NCBI GenBank assembly: GCA_945901025.1
Contig: CAMDJW010000011.1
Span: forward strand, 32,652 to 96,651
Length of the DNA stretch: 64,000 bases
DNA from: Spirosoma fluviale
GTDB lineage: Bacteria > Bacteroidota > Bacteroidia > Cytophagales > Spirosomataceae
Reading direction: 5' to 3'
Shown here: in pieces, positions 37,901-46,907 of the stretch
Layout: every line of letters starts with the position of its first letter
Position numbering within the stretch: the first letter of the stretch is position 1
The notes under the pieces: model-generated
What the model saw: only the letters and a program-made list of their open reading frames with translations
Told to the model about the DNA's origin: nothing
Databases searched by the model: none
Translations under genes and position numbers: made by a program

Positions 37901-38682
37901 AATGTTTTGACGTAAGGACGCATTAAATCCGCACCCAAGGCACAATTTAATCCAACTGACAATAAGGGCATGTGGGAAATGGACGTCAAAAATGCTTCGG
38001 TCGTTTGACCCGAAAGGGTTCTTCCGGAAGCATCCGTAATCGTCCCAGAAACCATAACAGGTAAATAGGCAAGGTTCGGATTCTGAGTGAAAAATTGGTC
38101 TATAGCAAAAAGAGCCGCTTTTGCATTTAAAGTATCAAAAACAGTTTCAACTAATAATAAATCCGCGCCTCCGTCAACCAAACCGCGAACTTGCTCTTGA
38201 TAAGCTACCACTAATTCATCAAATGTAACCGCACGAAAACCTGGATCATTGACGTCGGGCGACAAGGATAAAGTACGATTTGTGGGCCCTATCGAACCTG
38301 CGACATACCTAGGTTTACTCGGATTTTTTTCATTAAATTCATCGGCAACCTCTCTGGCAATTTTAGCAGACTCAAAGTTTAATTCATAAACTAAATCTTC
38401 CAAGTGATAATCTGCCATCGCAATTGATGTTCCCGAAAACGTATTGGTCTCCGCTATATCAGCACCCGCCTCAAAATATTTAGCATGAATTTCTTTAATC
38501 ACATCAGGACGAGTGATTGAAAGCAAATCATTGTTGCCCTTAAGTTCATGTGGAAAATCCTTAAACCGCTCGCCGCGATAATCTGCATCAGTTAGGTTAT
38601 ATTGTTGAATTAAAGAACCCATTGCACCATCTAGGACGAAAATCCTATCCAATAAAAGCTCTCGTATATCTTTTTTAATCAT
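34924..38682 (-). CDS. metH: Cobalamin-dependent methionine synthase
   Basis: MetH transfers a methyl group from methyl-THF to homocysteine through cobalamin. All modules are present in 1252 residues: homocysteine domain (zinc cysteines in GLNC and GGCC, about 1-330), pterin domain (about 350-620), cap and B12 domain with His758 in the DVHDIGK motif as the cobalt ligand, and the AdoMet reactivation domain (about 930-1220, with [12 protein letters not shown]). I chose the ATG at 38682; the frame extends to a TTG at 38709. It lies downstream of kdsB, upstream of metF. No cobalamin or SAM riboswitch is recognisable in its short 5' gap. Confidence 0.96.
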   Translation of the reverse strand: MIKKDIRELLLDRIFVLDGAMGSLIQQYNLTDADYRGERFKDFPHELKGNNDLLSITRPDVIKEIHAKYFEAGADIAETNTFSGTSIAMADYHLEDLVYELNFESAKIAREVADEFNEKNPSKPRYVAGSIGPTNRTLSLSPDVNDPGFRAVTFDELVVAYQEQVRGLVDGGADLLLVETVFDTLNAKAALFAIDQFFTQNPNLAYLPVMVSGTITDASGRTLSGQTTEAFLTSISHMPLLSVGLNCALGADLMRPYVKTLSDKSPFFVSAHPNAGLPNEMGEYDESPEQMAEVIEDFLQHGFVNIIGGCCGTTPAHIKAIATIASKYKPHQIPIAGHNQMLSGLEPLEITPLTNFVNVGERCNVTGSKKFARLIREEKFEEAIAVAREQVDSGAQILDVNLDEGMIDGVKMMPQFLNLLMSEPDIARLPIMIDSSKWEVIEAGLKCVQGKSIVNSISLKEGEEKFIESANKVKMYGASVVVMAFDELGQADSYERRIEICQRAYDILTKVVGFPAQDIIFDPNILTVATGMDEHNNYANDFIKATRWIKENLPYAKVSGGVSNISFSFRGNELVREAMHTVFLYHAIKAGMDMGIVNASQLGVFDSIDKTLKDLCEDVLLNRNSEATEKLIAYAETVKSAGKEQVVDDAWRHQDVNKRLEHALIKGLTEFIDEDVEEARKLVNKPIEVIEGPLMDGMNVVGDLFGEGKMFLPQVVKSARVMKKAVAYLLPYIEAEKQVGESSSAGKILLATVKGDVHDIGKNIVGVVLACNNYEVIDMGVMISCDKILAAAKEHQVDIIGLSGLITPSLDEMVYVAKEMERLGFTVPLLIGGATTSRIHTAVKIDPHYSGPVIHVLDASRSVPVAGRLLQSELTQNQIFTEIKQEYEELRISHAARQKDKNYLSISQAREKSSGIDWTGFKTCQPSFLGVKYFQDYSLEEIAKYIDWTPFFSTWQLSGKYPKIFENETVGEEARKLFNDAQALLAEIIDQKLLTAKAALGFFPANSFGDDIILHDFTEKISEVPCEKHGVHRQVEYTIQPKDTSSDSSAWLHNLRQQGQKASNLPNRCLSDFVAPITEKSTDYIGTFAVTTGIGIEALLEKYEKQHDDYNSIMVKALADRLAEAFAELMHERVRKEYWGYAHDEVLTSEDLISEKYQGIRPAPGYPACPDHTEKKRLFELLDAEKQIGIKLTESYAMFPASAVSGFYFSHPESTYFALGKIAKDQVIDYTERKKMPLEEIERWLSPVLNYD

Positions 38683-38780
38683 AGACAAATGAATCTCTGA
38701 ACGAATCAAAGGGGGTAAATAAAAGGGTTAAAAATTTTGTAAATATACATCATTTCAACCGATCACCCATCAATTTTGAT

Positions 38781-39533
38781 TTAAAGGAAACCTAATTTTT
38801 TGATTTTTTCTAGATCTTCGGGACTATCAATGCCGATCGTTTCAAATTGTGTTTCGACCGCATGAATTGTAAAACCATTTTGTAGCCATCTCAACTGCTC
38901 TAAGGCTTCTGAAGTTTCGAGATCTGAAGCGGGTAATTGGCTGATCGACATTAAAATATCTGAGCGATAAGCATATAAACCGATGTGCTTAAAGTATCGA
39001 TGATGCGCCAACCAATCCTCCTGTGGTAATCCGCGCATGTAGGGAATTGCGTGCCTAGAAAAATATAAAGCTTGATTTTTATTATCCAAAACTACTTTAG
39101 GACAATTCGGATTAAACAAGGTATCAATCGTCGTAATTTGTTTGACTAAGGTAATAATGGGCGCATTTGAGTCCATCGCATGGGTAATTTCAATGAGTTG
39201 CTGAGGTTCAATATAAGGCTCATCCCCTTGAATGTTTACGATATAATCAATGCCGTCACCTAAATTCGATAATACCTCCGCACATCGATCTGTACCCGAA
39301 ACATGAGATGCCGAAGTCATCATGACTGCAGCCCCAAATGACTGAGCTACCTGATAAATGCGTTCGTCATCTGTGGCAATAATAATCTGATCCCATCCTT
39401 TCACAGACGCCACTTGATCGTAAGTTCTTTGAATCATTGTTTTACCCCCTAGATCCACTAATGGCTTGCCGGGGTAGCGAGTTGACGCATATCGTGCTGG
39501 AATTACGGCTACAACTTTTTTACCATGGATCAT
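38781..39533 (-). CDS. kdsB: 3-deoxy-manno-octulosonate cytidylyltransferase
   Basis: KdsB activates Kdo with CTP to CMP-Kdo for lipid A-core assembly. The CTP-binding motif IPARYASTRYPGKPL at 11-25 and the NIQGDEPYIE motif are intact. Length 250 residues is normal. Its presence shows an LPS-bearing Gram-negative outer membrane. It is the first minus-strand gene of the kdsB-metH-metF run, with about 100 bases between it and metH, so metH may have its own promoter. Confidence 0.95.
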   Translation of the reverse strand: MIHGKKVVAVIPARYASTRYPGKPLVDLGGKTMIQRTYDQVASVKGWDQIIIATDDERIYQVAQSFGAAVMMTSASHVSGTDRCAEVLSNLGDGIDYIVNIQGDEPYIEPQQLIEITHAMDSNAPIITLVKQITTIDTLFNPNCPKVVLDNKNQALYFSRHAIPYMRGLPQEDWLAHHRYFKHIGLYAYRSDILMSISQLPASDLETSEALEQLRWLQNGFTIHAVETQFETIGIDSPEDLEKIKKLGFL

Positions 39534-39602
39534 AATAAATTGAGTTTATTCAATGAAATTTAACAAATTTGCACATAATTTAGATTAAAATCGCTCTCGC
39601 TT

Positions 39603-40361
39603 TTGGAAAAAATATCCAAACATTTATTTGAATCAACAATTTGGAGTATCGGATATTTCGGGACGAAAGAAATTCCTAAACTTTGGATTGAACTTAGGTC
39701 GCCTACCAAAACCCAATGGGTCAGTTTTGATATTTCTAATCGAATAGACACAGATATTTGTTCCTTTGAATCTTCCCATAAAATTAAAACATGGCTAAAA
39801 GGTGTGGGAAATATCGGCTTATTTCTTCGTTTAAAATCGGGCGTAAATCCAGGTATTGAAGCATTGGAAGCCTATGATTTAGCAACCGGGAATTTAATTT
39901 ATGATGTTAATATTACACATTGGATAAAATTGGCAGATTACCATATTCAAGTTGTTCAAGAAAAAGCGCTGTATTGGATCAATATACAGACTGGCAATTT
40001 CGAAGTTCCTGCTAACCCTAATGAGGAAGGAATCAATCAATTTCTTTTCGAAAACCCTGCTCATTTTGAGGAAAATCAGCCAGGATTTTCAGATTTTAAA
40101 TCATTTTTTAAACAAAATTTTGACGAAAATATAGTCAAAGCCATGGATTGTTGGGATGGAAATGATAAGATAATATTTTCTTATTATCTTTACGAAGATG
40201 GCTTAAAAAACATCCTTAGAGTGTGCGATAAAGGATTTAAAACGGAGCATACCGAAGTAATTGCTGAGGGGGAAACGATTGGTTTTAATACGTTTCAAAT
40301 ATTCAATCGTACATTGATTTATATTAAAGATAAGCATCAACTAATATTTTATGAATTCTAA
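39603..40361 (+). CDS. DUF4905 family protein, TTG start
   Basis: This 252-residue protein resembles the DUF4905 family of Bacteroidota, of unknown function; it starts with an FESTIWSIGYFG-like strand and is rich in short beta strands, suggesting a propeller-like fold. No ATG lies upstream before an in-frame stop at 39576, and none downstream before the conserved N-terminus, so TTG at 39603 is the most likely start. It overlaps the LysM gene by 11 bases. Confidence 0.8.
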   Translation: MEKISKHLFESTIWSIGYFGTKEIPKLWIELRSPTKTQWVSFDISNRIDTDICSFESSHKIKTWLKGVGNIGLFLRLKSGVNPGIEALEAYDLATGNLIYDVNITHWIKLADYHIQVVQEKALYWINIQTGNFEVPANPNEEGINQFLFENPAHFEENQPGFSDFKSFFKQNFDENIVKAMDCWDGNDKIIFSYYLYEDGLKNILRVCDKGFKTEHTEVIAEGETIGFNTFQIFNRTLIYIKDKHQLIFYEF

Positions 40362-41202
40362 AAATCTAATTTTATTCATTTTATTGTGTTTGGGAATCAC
40401 GAGCGCTTTTGGAAGCCCTATGGACTCCTTAGGACTTAAAAAGGACAACAATAAAACCTACATCGTGTATAAAGTGGAAAATAAGCAACCACTTCACTCG
40501 ATATTAAAGCATTTTAATCTCTCATTAACTGAATTCAAACAAATAAATCCTGAAGTCACCATCCCAATCAATGCGGGGGAAATCATATTCATTCCCATTC
40601 ACTATTTGGATGAGGCCACAAATGCTTTAATTGCTCCTGCTAAAACCTTGGAGAAAGTGGTAGCCAAAAAACAAGAAGAAATCAAACCCACTGAAACAGG
40701 TATTCACGTCGTTTCTGCCAAACAAAGCCTATTAACAATTGCCAATTTGTACAAGGTAACCATGGCCGATATCCGAAAATGGAATAATTTGACTTCAGAC
40801 ATTTTGAAGGAAGGCCAACGATTGTTAGTCGAGGCTCCCAAAAATTTAGTCATTGACAAATCCACTTTATTAGGTAGCAAAAACGACAAAGGAGTGGAAG
40901 AGTTGAAATCGGATAGTAAAGAATCAGAAGGCTTAAAAAAGACCATAGAAACAGGTATTGCAGAATTAATTGAAGTGCCCGACAATTCAGGCAAATATTT
41001 AGCCTTGCATAAATCAGCCCCAATAGGTACGCTAGTTTTGGTCAAAAATTTAGCTAACAACCAAAGTATATGGGTTAAAGTGATCGGCAGATTGCCCAAC
41101 TCAGATGGAAAACTAATCATTAAACTTTCTCCTAAGGCATTTGAGCGACTTAACGCAGTCGACAAAAGAATTAGAGCCGAAATCAGCTATTTACTTCAAT
41201 AA
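40351..41202 (+). CDS. Exported double-LysM protein with C-terminal double-psi beta-barrel-like domain
   Basis: After a signal peptide (about 1-21) two LysM peptidoglycan-binding repeats follow (about 30-80, KQPLHSILKHFNLSLTEFKQ; about 120-168, KQSLLTIANLYKVTMADIR). A linker leads to a C-terminal domain (about 205-280) with HKSAPIGTLVLVKNLANNQS and KLSPKAFERL, a pattern like the RlpA double-psi barrel. It is probably a cell-wall binding protein, possibly with lytic-transglycosylase-like activity, but the RlpA catalytic residues cannot be confirmed. It is the second gene of a run up to the TIGR02757 gene. Confidence 0.82.
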   Translation: MNSKNLILFILLCLGITSAFGSPMDSLGLKKDNNKTYIVYKVENKQPLHSILKHFNLSLTEFKQINPEVTIPINAGEIIFIPIHYLDEATNALIAPAKTLEKVVAKKQEEIKPTETGIHVVSAKQSLLTIANLYKVTMADIRKWNNLTSDILKEGQRLLVEAPKNLVIDKSTLLGSKNDKGVEELKSDSKESEGLKKTIETGIAELIEVPDNSGKYLALHKSAPIGTLVLVKNLANNQSIWVKVIGRLPNSDGKLIIKLSPKAFERLNAVDKRIRAEISYLLQ

Positions 41203-41203
41203 A

Positions 41204-41368
41204 ATGCCAAAACGCAAAAGACCGATCACAGTAGGAAATGTATTTTTTGAAATTTTCTTTATCCTATCCTATCCATTTATTGCACTTTTCTCTGCTGCAG
41301 TAACTTTATTGGTTTGGATATTTTCATTTCCATCCAAACTAATTGCATTTTTTAGCAAAATAAAATAA
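41204..41368 (+). CDS. Small membrane protein, unknown function
   Basis: From ATG at 41204 this encodes 54 residues: a basic head (MPKRKRP), two closely spaced hydrophobic segments at about 14-45 and a basic end (FSKIK). It starts 1 base after the LysM gene stop and ends 4 bases before the next gene, so it sits tightly inside the operon. I know no family for it. The longer frame reading from 41141 would overlap the LysM gene and is unlikely. Confidence 0.65.
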   Translation: MPKRKRPITVGNVFFEIFFILSYPFIALFSAAVTLLVWIFSFPSKLIAFFSKIK

Positions 41369-41372
41369 GCCC

Positions 41373-42152
41373 ATGAAGGAAGAAATCGTAGAACTTCTCG
41401 AGAAGAAATACGCATTTTTCAACCATCCTAGATTCATCGAACACGATCCGATTCAAATCCCTCATTTGTTTACCAAATTACAAGACCGAGAAATTATGGG
41501 ATTCTGGGTAGCTATGCTATCATGGGGTCAGCGCGCAACCATCCTAAATAATGCAAAAAAATTAATCGAATTCATGGATGGAGCGCCTCACGATTTCATA
41601 CTGAATCATCAAGAGACCGATTTAAAAAGGTTTGAATCCTTTAAACATCGTACATTCCAAAGTACAGATGCCTTATATTTTCTGCAGTTTTTCAAAAGGC
41701 ATTATGCATCAAACGACAGCTTAGAAACAGCTTTTGTTCCTGATAATAACAGGGATGAATTGAATACGACTAAGGCAATAAATGACTTTTACCAGTATTT
41801 TTTTGATGATCCTTGGGCTCCGGAAAGGACTAAAAAACATGTTTCCACCCCAAACAAAAACTCAGCATGTAAGAGAATATGCATGTTTTTAAGGTGGATG
41901 GTGAGGGATGATCAAATGGGAGTGGATTTTGGTCTTTGGAAAAAAATAAAACCCCAACAATTAATTTGTCCTTTAGACGTTCATTCACAAAGAACGGCGG
42001 AAAATTTAGGTTTAATTGGCCCTGGACTGCCCAACTGGAAAAAGGCGGTTGAGCTTACTGAAGAATTAAAAAAAATCGACCCCATGGATCCTGTAAAATT
42101 TGATTTTGCACTATATGGAATGGGCATAGAAGAAAAAACGATATGGAAATAA
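41373..42152 (+). CDS. TIGR02757 (DUF2400) family protein
   Basis: This 259-residue protein matches the TIGR02757 family, found in Bacteroidota and a few other groups and of unknown function. Typical stretches are REIMGFWVAMLSWGQRATILNNA, ICMFLRWMVRDDQMGVDFGLW and the CPLDVHSQR motif; some of these resemble helix-hairpin-helix DNA glycosylase folds, which would suggest a nucleic acid role. It overlaps the aldose epimerase gene by 10 bases. Confidence 0.88.
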   Translation: MKEEIVELLEKKYAFFNHPRFIEHDPIQIPHLFTKLQDREIMGFWVAMLSWGQRATILNNAKKLIEFMDGAPHDFILNHQETDLKRFESFKHRTFQSTDALYFLQFFKRHYASNDSLETAFVPDNNRDELNTTKAINDFYQYFFDDPWAPERTKKHVSTPNKNSACKRICMFLRWMVRDDQMGVDFGLWKKIKPQQLICPLDVHSQRTAENLGLIGPGLPNWKKAVELTEELKKIDPMDPVKFDFALYGMGIEEKTIWK

Positions 42153-43093
42153 ATATACATGATTCCACTGTTTCCAGTGAAAAGAAAGTAGTTCTACTGA
42201 ACCCGAAAACAGGCGAAAAAGTCGTCATACTGCCTGAAATTGGTGCAACTTTAGTAGAACTCGAATTGATTTGTGAAAACAAGCTATCCCAACTCATTCA
42301 CCTTCCGGGAGAAAAACCCATCAATGAAAATGACTTGTACCCTAGTGCTTTATTAGCTCCATGGGTTAATCGAGTTAGAAATGGCAATTATTCATTTGAA
42401 GGTCGAAATTACCAATTGCCCATCAACGAATCAAATCTCGGAAATGCCATTCATGGTTTTTTAGCGAGGAAAAAATTTGAGATTTCAGAAGAGAAATTCA
42501 ATGATGAGTCGGCAGAAGTTTCTTTTATTCACAACTATCCAGGTGATTTCCCTGGCTACCCGTTTCCATTTATTTTTACTCTTAGCTTTAAGCTAAGCTC
42601 AAAAGGATTGTTGACGGTCAACTTTAATTGCAAAAATACCGGTGAAAAAAACATGCCATTTGCATGCGGTTGGCACCCCTATTTTAAAATCGCAAACGCA
42701 GAAATAAGGCATTTAGAAATTACATTTAGCCCAAAATTAAAATACATATCAGATGCTCAGATGATTCCAATGTCGGAGGAAATGGTTTCTTTTCCCATGC
42801 CAATTCATTTTTCAGAAACAACATTAGACAATGTTTTTAAATTAGAAAGCCAAACAGTTCACCTGACCGAATTAACCGATTGTGAATCAAAAACTAGCCT
42901 ATTTCTTAAGCAAAACTCAGAAGACTTTCCATTTTTAGTGGTTTTCGCGCCTACATCCGAAAATTGTGTTGCCATAGAGCCCATGACCGGAAATACAGAT
43001 GCCTTTAACACAGGTGATGGATTAAAGGTGTTAAGTCCGAACGAAGATTTCACTAGTTTAGTCGAGATTTGGATAGACAAAGCTAAAATTTGA
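42143..43093 (+). CDS. Aldose 1-epimerase family protein
   Basis: This GalM-like enzyme interconverts the anomers of a sugar. It has Arg77 in NRVRNG, His104 in NAIHGF and His178 in CGWHPYF, the typical active-site positions of the family, and a conserved Glu-containing segment (CVAIEPMTG) near the C-terminus. Length 316 residues. It starts inside the end of the TIGR02757 gene. No sugar-transport genes lie nearby, so it is probably a general enzyme, perhaps for hexose-6-phosphate. Confidence 0.88.
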   Translation: MEINIHDSTVSSEKKVVLLNPKTGEKVVILPEIGATLVELELICENKLSQLIHLPGEKPINENDLYPSALLAPWVNRVRNGNYSFEGRNYQLPINESNLGNAIHGFLARKKFEISEEKFNDESAEVSFIHNYPGDFPGYPFPFIFTLSFKLSSKGLLTVNFNCKNTGEKNMPFACGWHPYFKIANAEIRHLEITFSPKLKYISDAQMIPMSEEMVSFPMPIHFSETTLDNVFKLESQTVHLTELTDCESKTSLFLKQNSEDFPFLVVFAPTSENCVAIEPMTGNTDAFNTGDGLKVLSPNEDFTSLVEIWIDKAKI

Positions 43094-43118
43094 TAGTTCG
43101 TTAAATAAATGATTTATG

Positions 43119-43126
43119 TACCTTTG
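43119..43126 (+). promoter_or_regulatory. Candidate -7 element directly before the DUF3078 gene
   Basis: TACCTTTG matches TAnnTTTG and ends only 4 bases before the ATG at 43131. A TTCG 18 bases upstream could serve as a weak -33 element. If real, transcription would start at or next to the ATG. Confidence 0.35.
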
Positions 43127-43130
43127 CGGC

Positions 43131-44021
43131 ATGAAATTTTGGTTTATTTATTTGATTTTGATTTTCAGCTATCCATTGCTGGCCGAAAATTCCATTCAAA
43201 AAGATTCCTTAAAAGTTCACTGGAAACAAAATTTTGCCACGGGCATCGATTTAAACCAGGCCAGTTTTAGTGATAACTGGAAAGGAGGAGGCTCAAATAC
43301 CTTTGCGACAGGCTGGTATTTAAATCACAATGCCACCATCAATAATTCTTCTTGGCGCTTAATTAGTGATTTAAGTATGCAAGTGGGATTTCTTCAAAAC
43401 AAAACTCAAAGTTTACGAAAAAGTGTTGATCGTATTTTTTACGAATTTAAAGCAGGTTATCGAATAAGTCCGAAATGGGATTTTTATGGGTCTACCAACT
43501 TCCAAACGCAATTTTTTCAAGGATTTGAATTTGGTAAAAAAAATAAAAAAGGAATTCCGATAGATTCATTGGTCTCTAGTATTTTTGCCCCGGCCTATTT
43601 GACCACCTCATTAGGATTAGAATATCATCCTCAGAAAACGTTTTACACACGATTTGGTATAGGTAGTCTGAGGCAAACGTTTGTTTTTGATGAACGTATT
43701 TCTAGAGCAGGTTTATTTGGTCTGGAGAGACCCGGTGACAACATTCGTAATCAATTTGTGTTCCAATTATTATTCAATATTGAAAGAGAGATTTTCGAAA
43801 ATGTGAATATGAAATTAAGGTACTCCACCTTAATTGATTATTTTAGATTTGGTATATCCAATGGTATGGTGCACCGATTAGACGCTAATTTTACCATGAA
43901 AGTAAACAAATACCTTAGCACTAATTTGCAAGCCGTATTGTTTAGAGATTATGACCAAGATCCCAATTGGCAGTTCTCCCAAGTTCTTTCCATGGGTTTA
44001 GCCTACCGAATCACCAAATAA
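43131..44021 (+). CDS. DUF3078 family outer membrane protein
   Basis: This 296-residue protein has a signal peptide (about 1-18, cleavage near LLAEN) and alternating hydrophobic/aromatic strands such as GFLQNKTQSL and YGSTNFQTQFFQGF, which suggest a beta-barrel of the outer membrane. It matches the DUF3078 family (start NFATGIDLNQASFSDNWKGG). Function is unknown. I use the ATG at 43131; an ATG at 43116 would prefix MYLCG without need. It ends next to the convergent ppx gene. Confidence 0.85.
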   Translation: MKFWFIYLILIFSYPLLAENSIQKDSLKVHWKQNFATGIDLNQASFSDNWKGGGSNTFATGWYLNHNATINNSSWRLISDLSMQVGFLQNKTQSLRKSVDRIFYEFKAGYRISPKWDFYGSTNFQTQFFQGFEFGKKNKKGIPIDSLVSSIFAPAYLTTSLGLEYHPQKTFYTRFGIGSLRQTFVFDERISRAGLFGLERPGDNIRNQFVFQLLFNIEREIFENVNMKLRYSTLIDYFRFGISNGMVHRLDANFTMKVNKYLSTNLQAVLFRDYDQDPNWQFSQVLSMGLAYRITK

Positions 44022-44915
44022 TTAGGCCTTTTTCCTAGCTTTATAGCGATCATATAGCATTTGAAGAATTCCATCTTTTAATCCTAAGTCGGGCACAAAA
44101 ATACTTGGACAACCGGCGCACTCCATGGCAGCCAAATAAATAGACGAAGCCGGAACAATGACATCAGCGCGGTCAGTATTGAGCCTTAATTTATGCACGC
44201 GCTCCTCAAATGTAAAGGAACTTACATAAGTGGCTATATTTTTAAGCTCATCGATCGTCATAGTCTTTGACTCATTCACCTCGCTTGACATATTATACAA
44301 CTTGCTGATATTACCTCCTGTTCCTACCGCATAAATGGGGCCATCCATGGAAACAATTTGTGAGGATATCCACTGTTTCATTTTTTCCCAATCTGTTTCC
44401 TTTTCCTTACCTTCTAAGAGACGAACAGATCCAATTTTAAATGATTTAGAGGCTAATTTTTCTCTATTTCGGTAGATATTTAACTCCGTAGAACCACCAC
44501 CTACGTCAATATGTAGATAATTTTTTTGAGGATGTAAAGATTGTACCACCACATCATTGATCAATTCAGCTTCTCTTGCCCCATCGATCACATTTATTTT
44601 CATCTCTAAAATCTTATTAATCCTAGTAATAATTTCAGCCGCATTATTAGCTTCACGCATCGCAGAGGTGGCACAAATGGAATAATCTTGCACTTCATGC
44701 AATTCCATCAATAACTTGTAAGCCTGCAATAATTTGAAAATTCTAACTTCAGATTCAGGGGAAATCGCCCCGTCAATAAATACATCATGGCCTAATCGCA
44801 AGGCAAATCGAACATATTCAACCCGCTTAAAACTAATCACTCCTTCATCTTCCAGTACACTTGAAATTTGTAATCGGGCAGCATTAGAACCTATGTCAAC
44901 GGCAGCAAACTTCAT
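44022..44915 (-). CDS. Exopolyphosphatase / pppGpp phosphohydrolase family (Ppx/GppA)
   Basis: Ppx/GppA enzymes hydrolyse polyphosphate or convert pppGpp to ppGpp. This 297-residue protein has the actin-fold phosphate loops FAAVDIGSNAARLQISS at the N-terminus and HIDVGGGSTELNI further on. It lacks the C-terminal HD domain of longer enzymes. I chose the ATG at 44915; an earlier in-frame start at 44966 would run into the upstream gene. The degenerate IscA-like gene precedes it by 10 bases. Confidence 0.9.
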   Translation of the reverse strand: MKFAAVDIGSNAARLQISSVLEDEGVISFKRVEYVRFALRLGHDVFIDGAISPESEVRIFKLLQAYKLLMELHEVQDYSICATSAMREANNAAEIITRINKILEMKINVIDGAREAELINDVVVQSLHPQKNYLHIDVGGGSTELNIYRNREKLASKSFKIGSVRLLEGKEKETDWEKMKQWISSQIVSMDGPIYAVGTGGNISKLYNMSSEVNESKTMTIDELKNIATYVSSFTFEERVHKLRLNTDRADVIVPASSIYLAAMECAGCPSIFVPDLGLKDGILQMLYDRYKARKKA

Positions 44916-44925
44916 ATTAATGTAT

Positions 44926-45210
44926 TTATGGTTTGTGTAAATAAAAGCCATTAGCCGTAGGCTCAAAGCTTATGACTGTACCTAAGACAAAAAGCAATTC
45001 ACGCCTATCGATCAGCACGGGAATTTCGTCAATCAAATACGCCTCGTCGTGATCTGTTTTTGAATCAAATCCCAATACAAACGTTCCTCCACAGGCTCCT
45101 CCTCTCATTCCAACTCGAACAAATGGCTCTGGCATCTTATTCTCCCTGACTAAAGGCAATAAGGTAAGAAGCGCAGAATCTGTAAACTGAACAGGAGATT
45201 TATTTGACAT
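44926..45210 (-). CDS. Degenerate IscA/HesB-like protein
   Basis: The 94-residue protein has the HesB/IscA fold outline (FTDSALLTLLPL, then RVGMRGGACGGTFVLGFD, with Cys40) but ends in FYLHKP and lacks the C-terminal CxC pair that ligates clusters in true IscA proteins, such as the one at 7851. It keeps only one cysteine in the whole protein. It may be a cofactor-free relative with a regulatory or structural job. It is 10 bases upstream of the ppx gene, likely co-transcribed with it. Confidence 0.82.
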   Translation of the reverse strand: MSNKSPVQFTDSALLTLLPLVRENKMPEPFVRVGMRGGACGGTFVLGFDSKTDHDEAYLIDEIPVLIDRRELLFVLGTVISFEPTANGFYLHKP

Positions 45211-45340
45211 GCATTACGTGATTCACAGTATAAAAATAGCTAATTTTAAATAGTAAATAATCCCTTGAGTCTTAACAAAATTTAATTTTAAGTAAATACA
45301 ATAAAAAGGGTCTGTTTAAGTTAAAGAAAAAAACGATTAT

Positions 45341-46906
45341 ATGATATATTCCATACTGTGGGCTGATGATGAAATTGATTTATTAACGCCATATATTATT
45401 TTTCTTGAAAATAAGGGATACCAAGTCAGTACAGTGAATTCAGGCGCTGATGCGCTGGAGCTTGTAATCAAACAAAAATTTGACGTTTTATTCTTAGATG
45501 AAAATATGCCAGGAATGTCTGGCCTTGAAGTTTTAATTGCCATTAAACAAATTAGACCTAATCTTCCTGTCATCATGATTACCAAATCTGAAGAGGAAGA
45601 ACTGATGGAGGATGCCATTGGGTCTAAAATCGCCGATTATTTAATTAAACCACTGAATCCCAATCAACTACTACTATCTGTCAAACGAATTTTTGACAAA
45701 AAAAGGTTGCAGGAAGAGAAGACTAATTTAAGTTACCAACAAGAATTCAGAGCCCTTTCTATGCAATACCAAGATAAACTCAATGCAGAGGAGTGGTCTG
45801 AGATTTACAAAAAGCTTTCCTATTGGGAATTAGAGATAGACAATACGGAAAACAAATCCATGGCGGAGGTTTTAAATAGTCAGAAATCAGAAGCCAATGC
45901 TCATTTCAGCAAGTTTGTTGAGAAAAATTATGAAAGTTGGCTTCAAAAGCCAGATTCGGATACCCCCATACTCTCTCACCTGATGATGAGAAAATATGCA
46001 TTTCCTTTAATCAATGACAAAAGTCCGCTATTCTTCATTTTAGTTGACAATCTTAGGTATGACCAATGGAAAATATTGGAAGTATTTATACAAGATTATT
46101 TCCAAGTTGAAAGAGAAAATACCTATTATTCCATTTTACCCACGACCACCGCGTTTGCTAGGAATTCGATTTTTGCTGGCATGATGCCCGCCGAAATTCA
46201 TAAAAACTTTCCAGACAAATGGGTGCATGACTTAGGAGATTCTGATGATGATGAAGGATTTAATCAGCATGAGGAATTCTATCTCCAACAACAATTAAAA
46301 CGATTGAAAATAGACGCTAAATCATCTTACCATAAAATCATTCATCAATATCAGGGAAAACAGTTGGTCGACAACTTCAACAAACTACTTACAAACGATT
46401 TGAATGTGATTGTTTACAATTTCGTCGATATGCTTTCACATGCGCGAACTGATATGGCCATGATTAAGGAATTAGCGCCTGATGAATCTGCTTACCGTTC
46501 CCTAACGGCTAGTTGGTTCCAGCATTCCCCCCTTTTTGATCTATTAAAAAAGATTTCCGCCAAAAAAGGACGTGTCATTATTACCACGGATCATGGAATG
46601 ATCCGAGTTCAAAACCCCATTAAAATTGTAGGGGATCGCAATACCAATACCAATTTAAGGTACAAGCAAGGGAAAAATTTAAACTGGGACAACAATAGTA
46701 AAATGATGGTATCAAGGAAGCCAGAGCAATTATTTCTGCCAAAGCCCAACGTTTCGACCACGTATGTTTTTGCCAAAGAAGATTGCATGTTTGCTTATCC
46801 AAACAACTACAATCATTTTGTAAACCACTACAAAAATACGTTCCAACACGGGGGAATTTCACTAGAAGAATGTATTATCCCAGTTGTGTATTTAACCGGA
46901 AAATAA
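45341..46906 (+). CDS. porX: PorX-type response regulator with PglZ/alkaline phosphatase domain
   Basis: PorX is a regulator of the type IX secretion system in Bacteroidota. The N-terminal receiver (about 1-120) has the acid pair Asp9-Asp10, phosphoacceptor Asp53 in LFLDENMPG and Lys103 in IKPLNP. After a helical linker (about 120-215) a PglZ-type phosphatase domain follows, with Asp236 in LVDNLRYD, Thr268-270 in LPTTTAFARNS and the ITTDHGM motif. Length 521 residues matches known PorX. Output domain enzymes of this kind have been reported to cleave oligonucleotides. No porY or porLMN is in the window. Confidence 0.93.
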   Translation: MIYSILWADDEIDLLTPYIIFLENKGYQVSTVNSGADALELVIKQKFDVLFLDENMPGMSGLEVLIAIKQIRPNLPVIMITKSEEEELMEDAIGSKIADYLIKPLNPNQLLLSVKRIFDKKRLQEEKTNLSYQQEFRALSMQYQDKLNAEEWSEIYKKLSYWELEIDNTENKSMAEVLNSQKSEANAHFSKFVEKNYESWLQKPDSDTPILSHLMMRKYAFPLINDKSPLFFILVDNLRYDQWKILEVFIQDYFQVERENTYYSILPTTTAFARNSIFAGMMPAEIHKNFPDKWVHDLGDSDDDEGFNQHEEFYLQQQLKRLKIDAKSSYHKIIHQYQGKQLVDNFNKLLTNDLNVIVYNFVDMLSHARTDMAMIKELAPDESAYRSLTASWFQHSPLFDLLKKISAKKGRVIITTDHGMIRVQNPIKIVGDRNTNTNLRYKQGKNLNWDNNSKMMVSRKPEQLFLPKPNVSTTYVFAKEDCMFAYPNNYNHFVNHYKNTFQHGGISLEECIIPVVYLTGK

Positions 46907-46907
46907 A

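Noticed and set aside
38683..38780. Cobalamin or SAM riboswitch before metH
   Set aside because: The gap is under 100 bases, shorter than a cobalamin riboswitch with leader would need, and neither core motif is visible.
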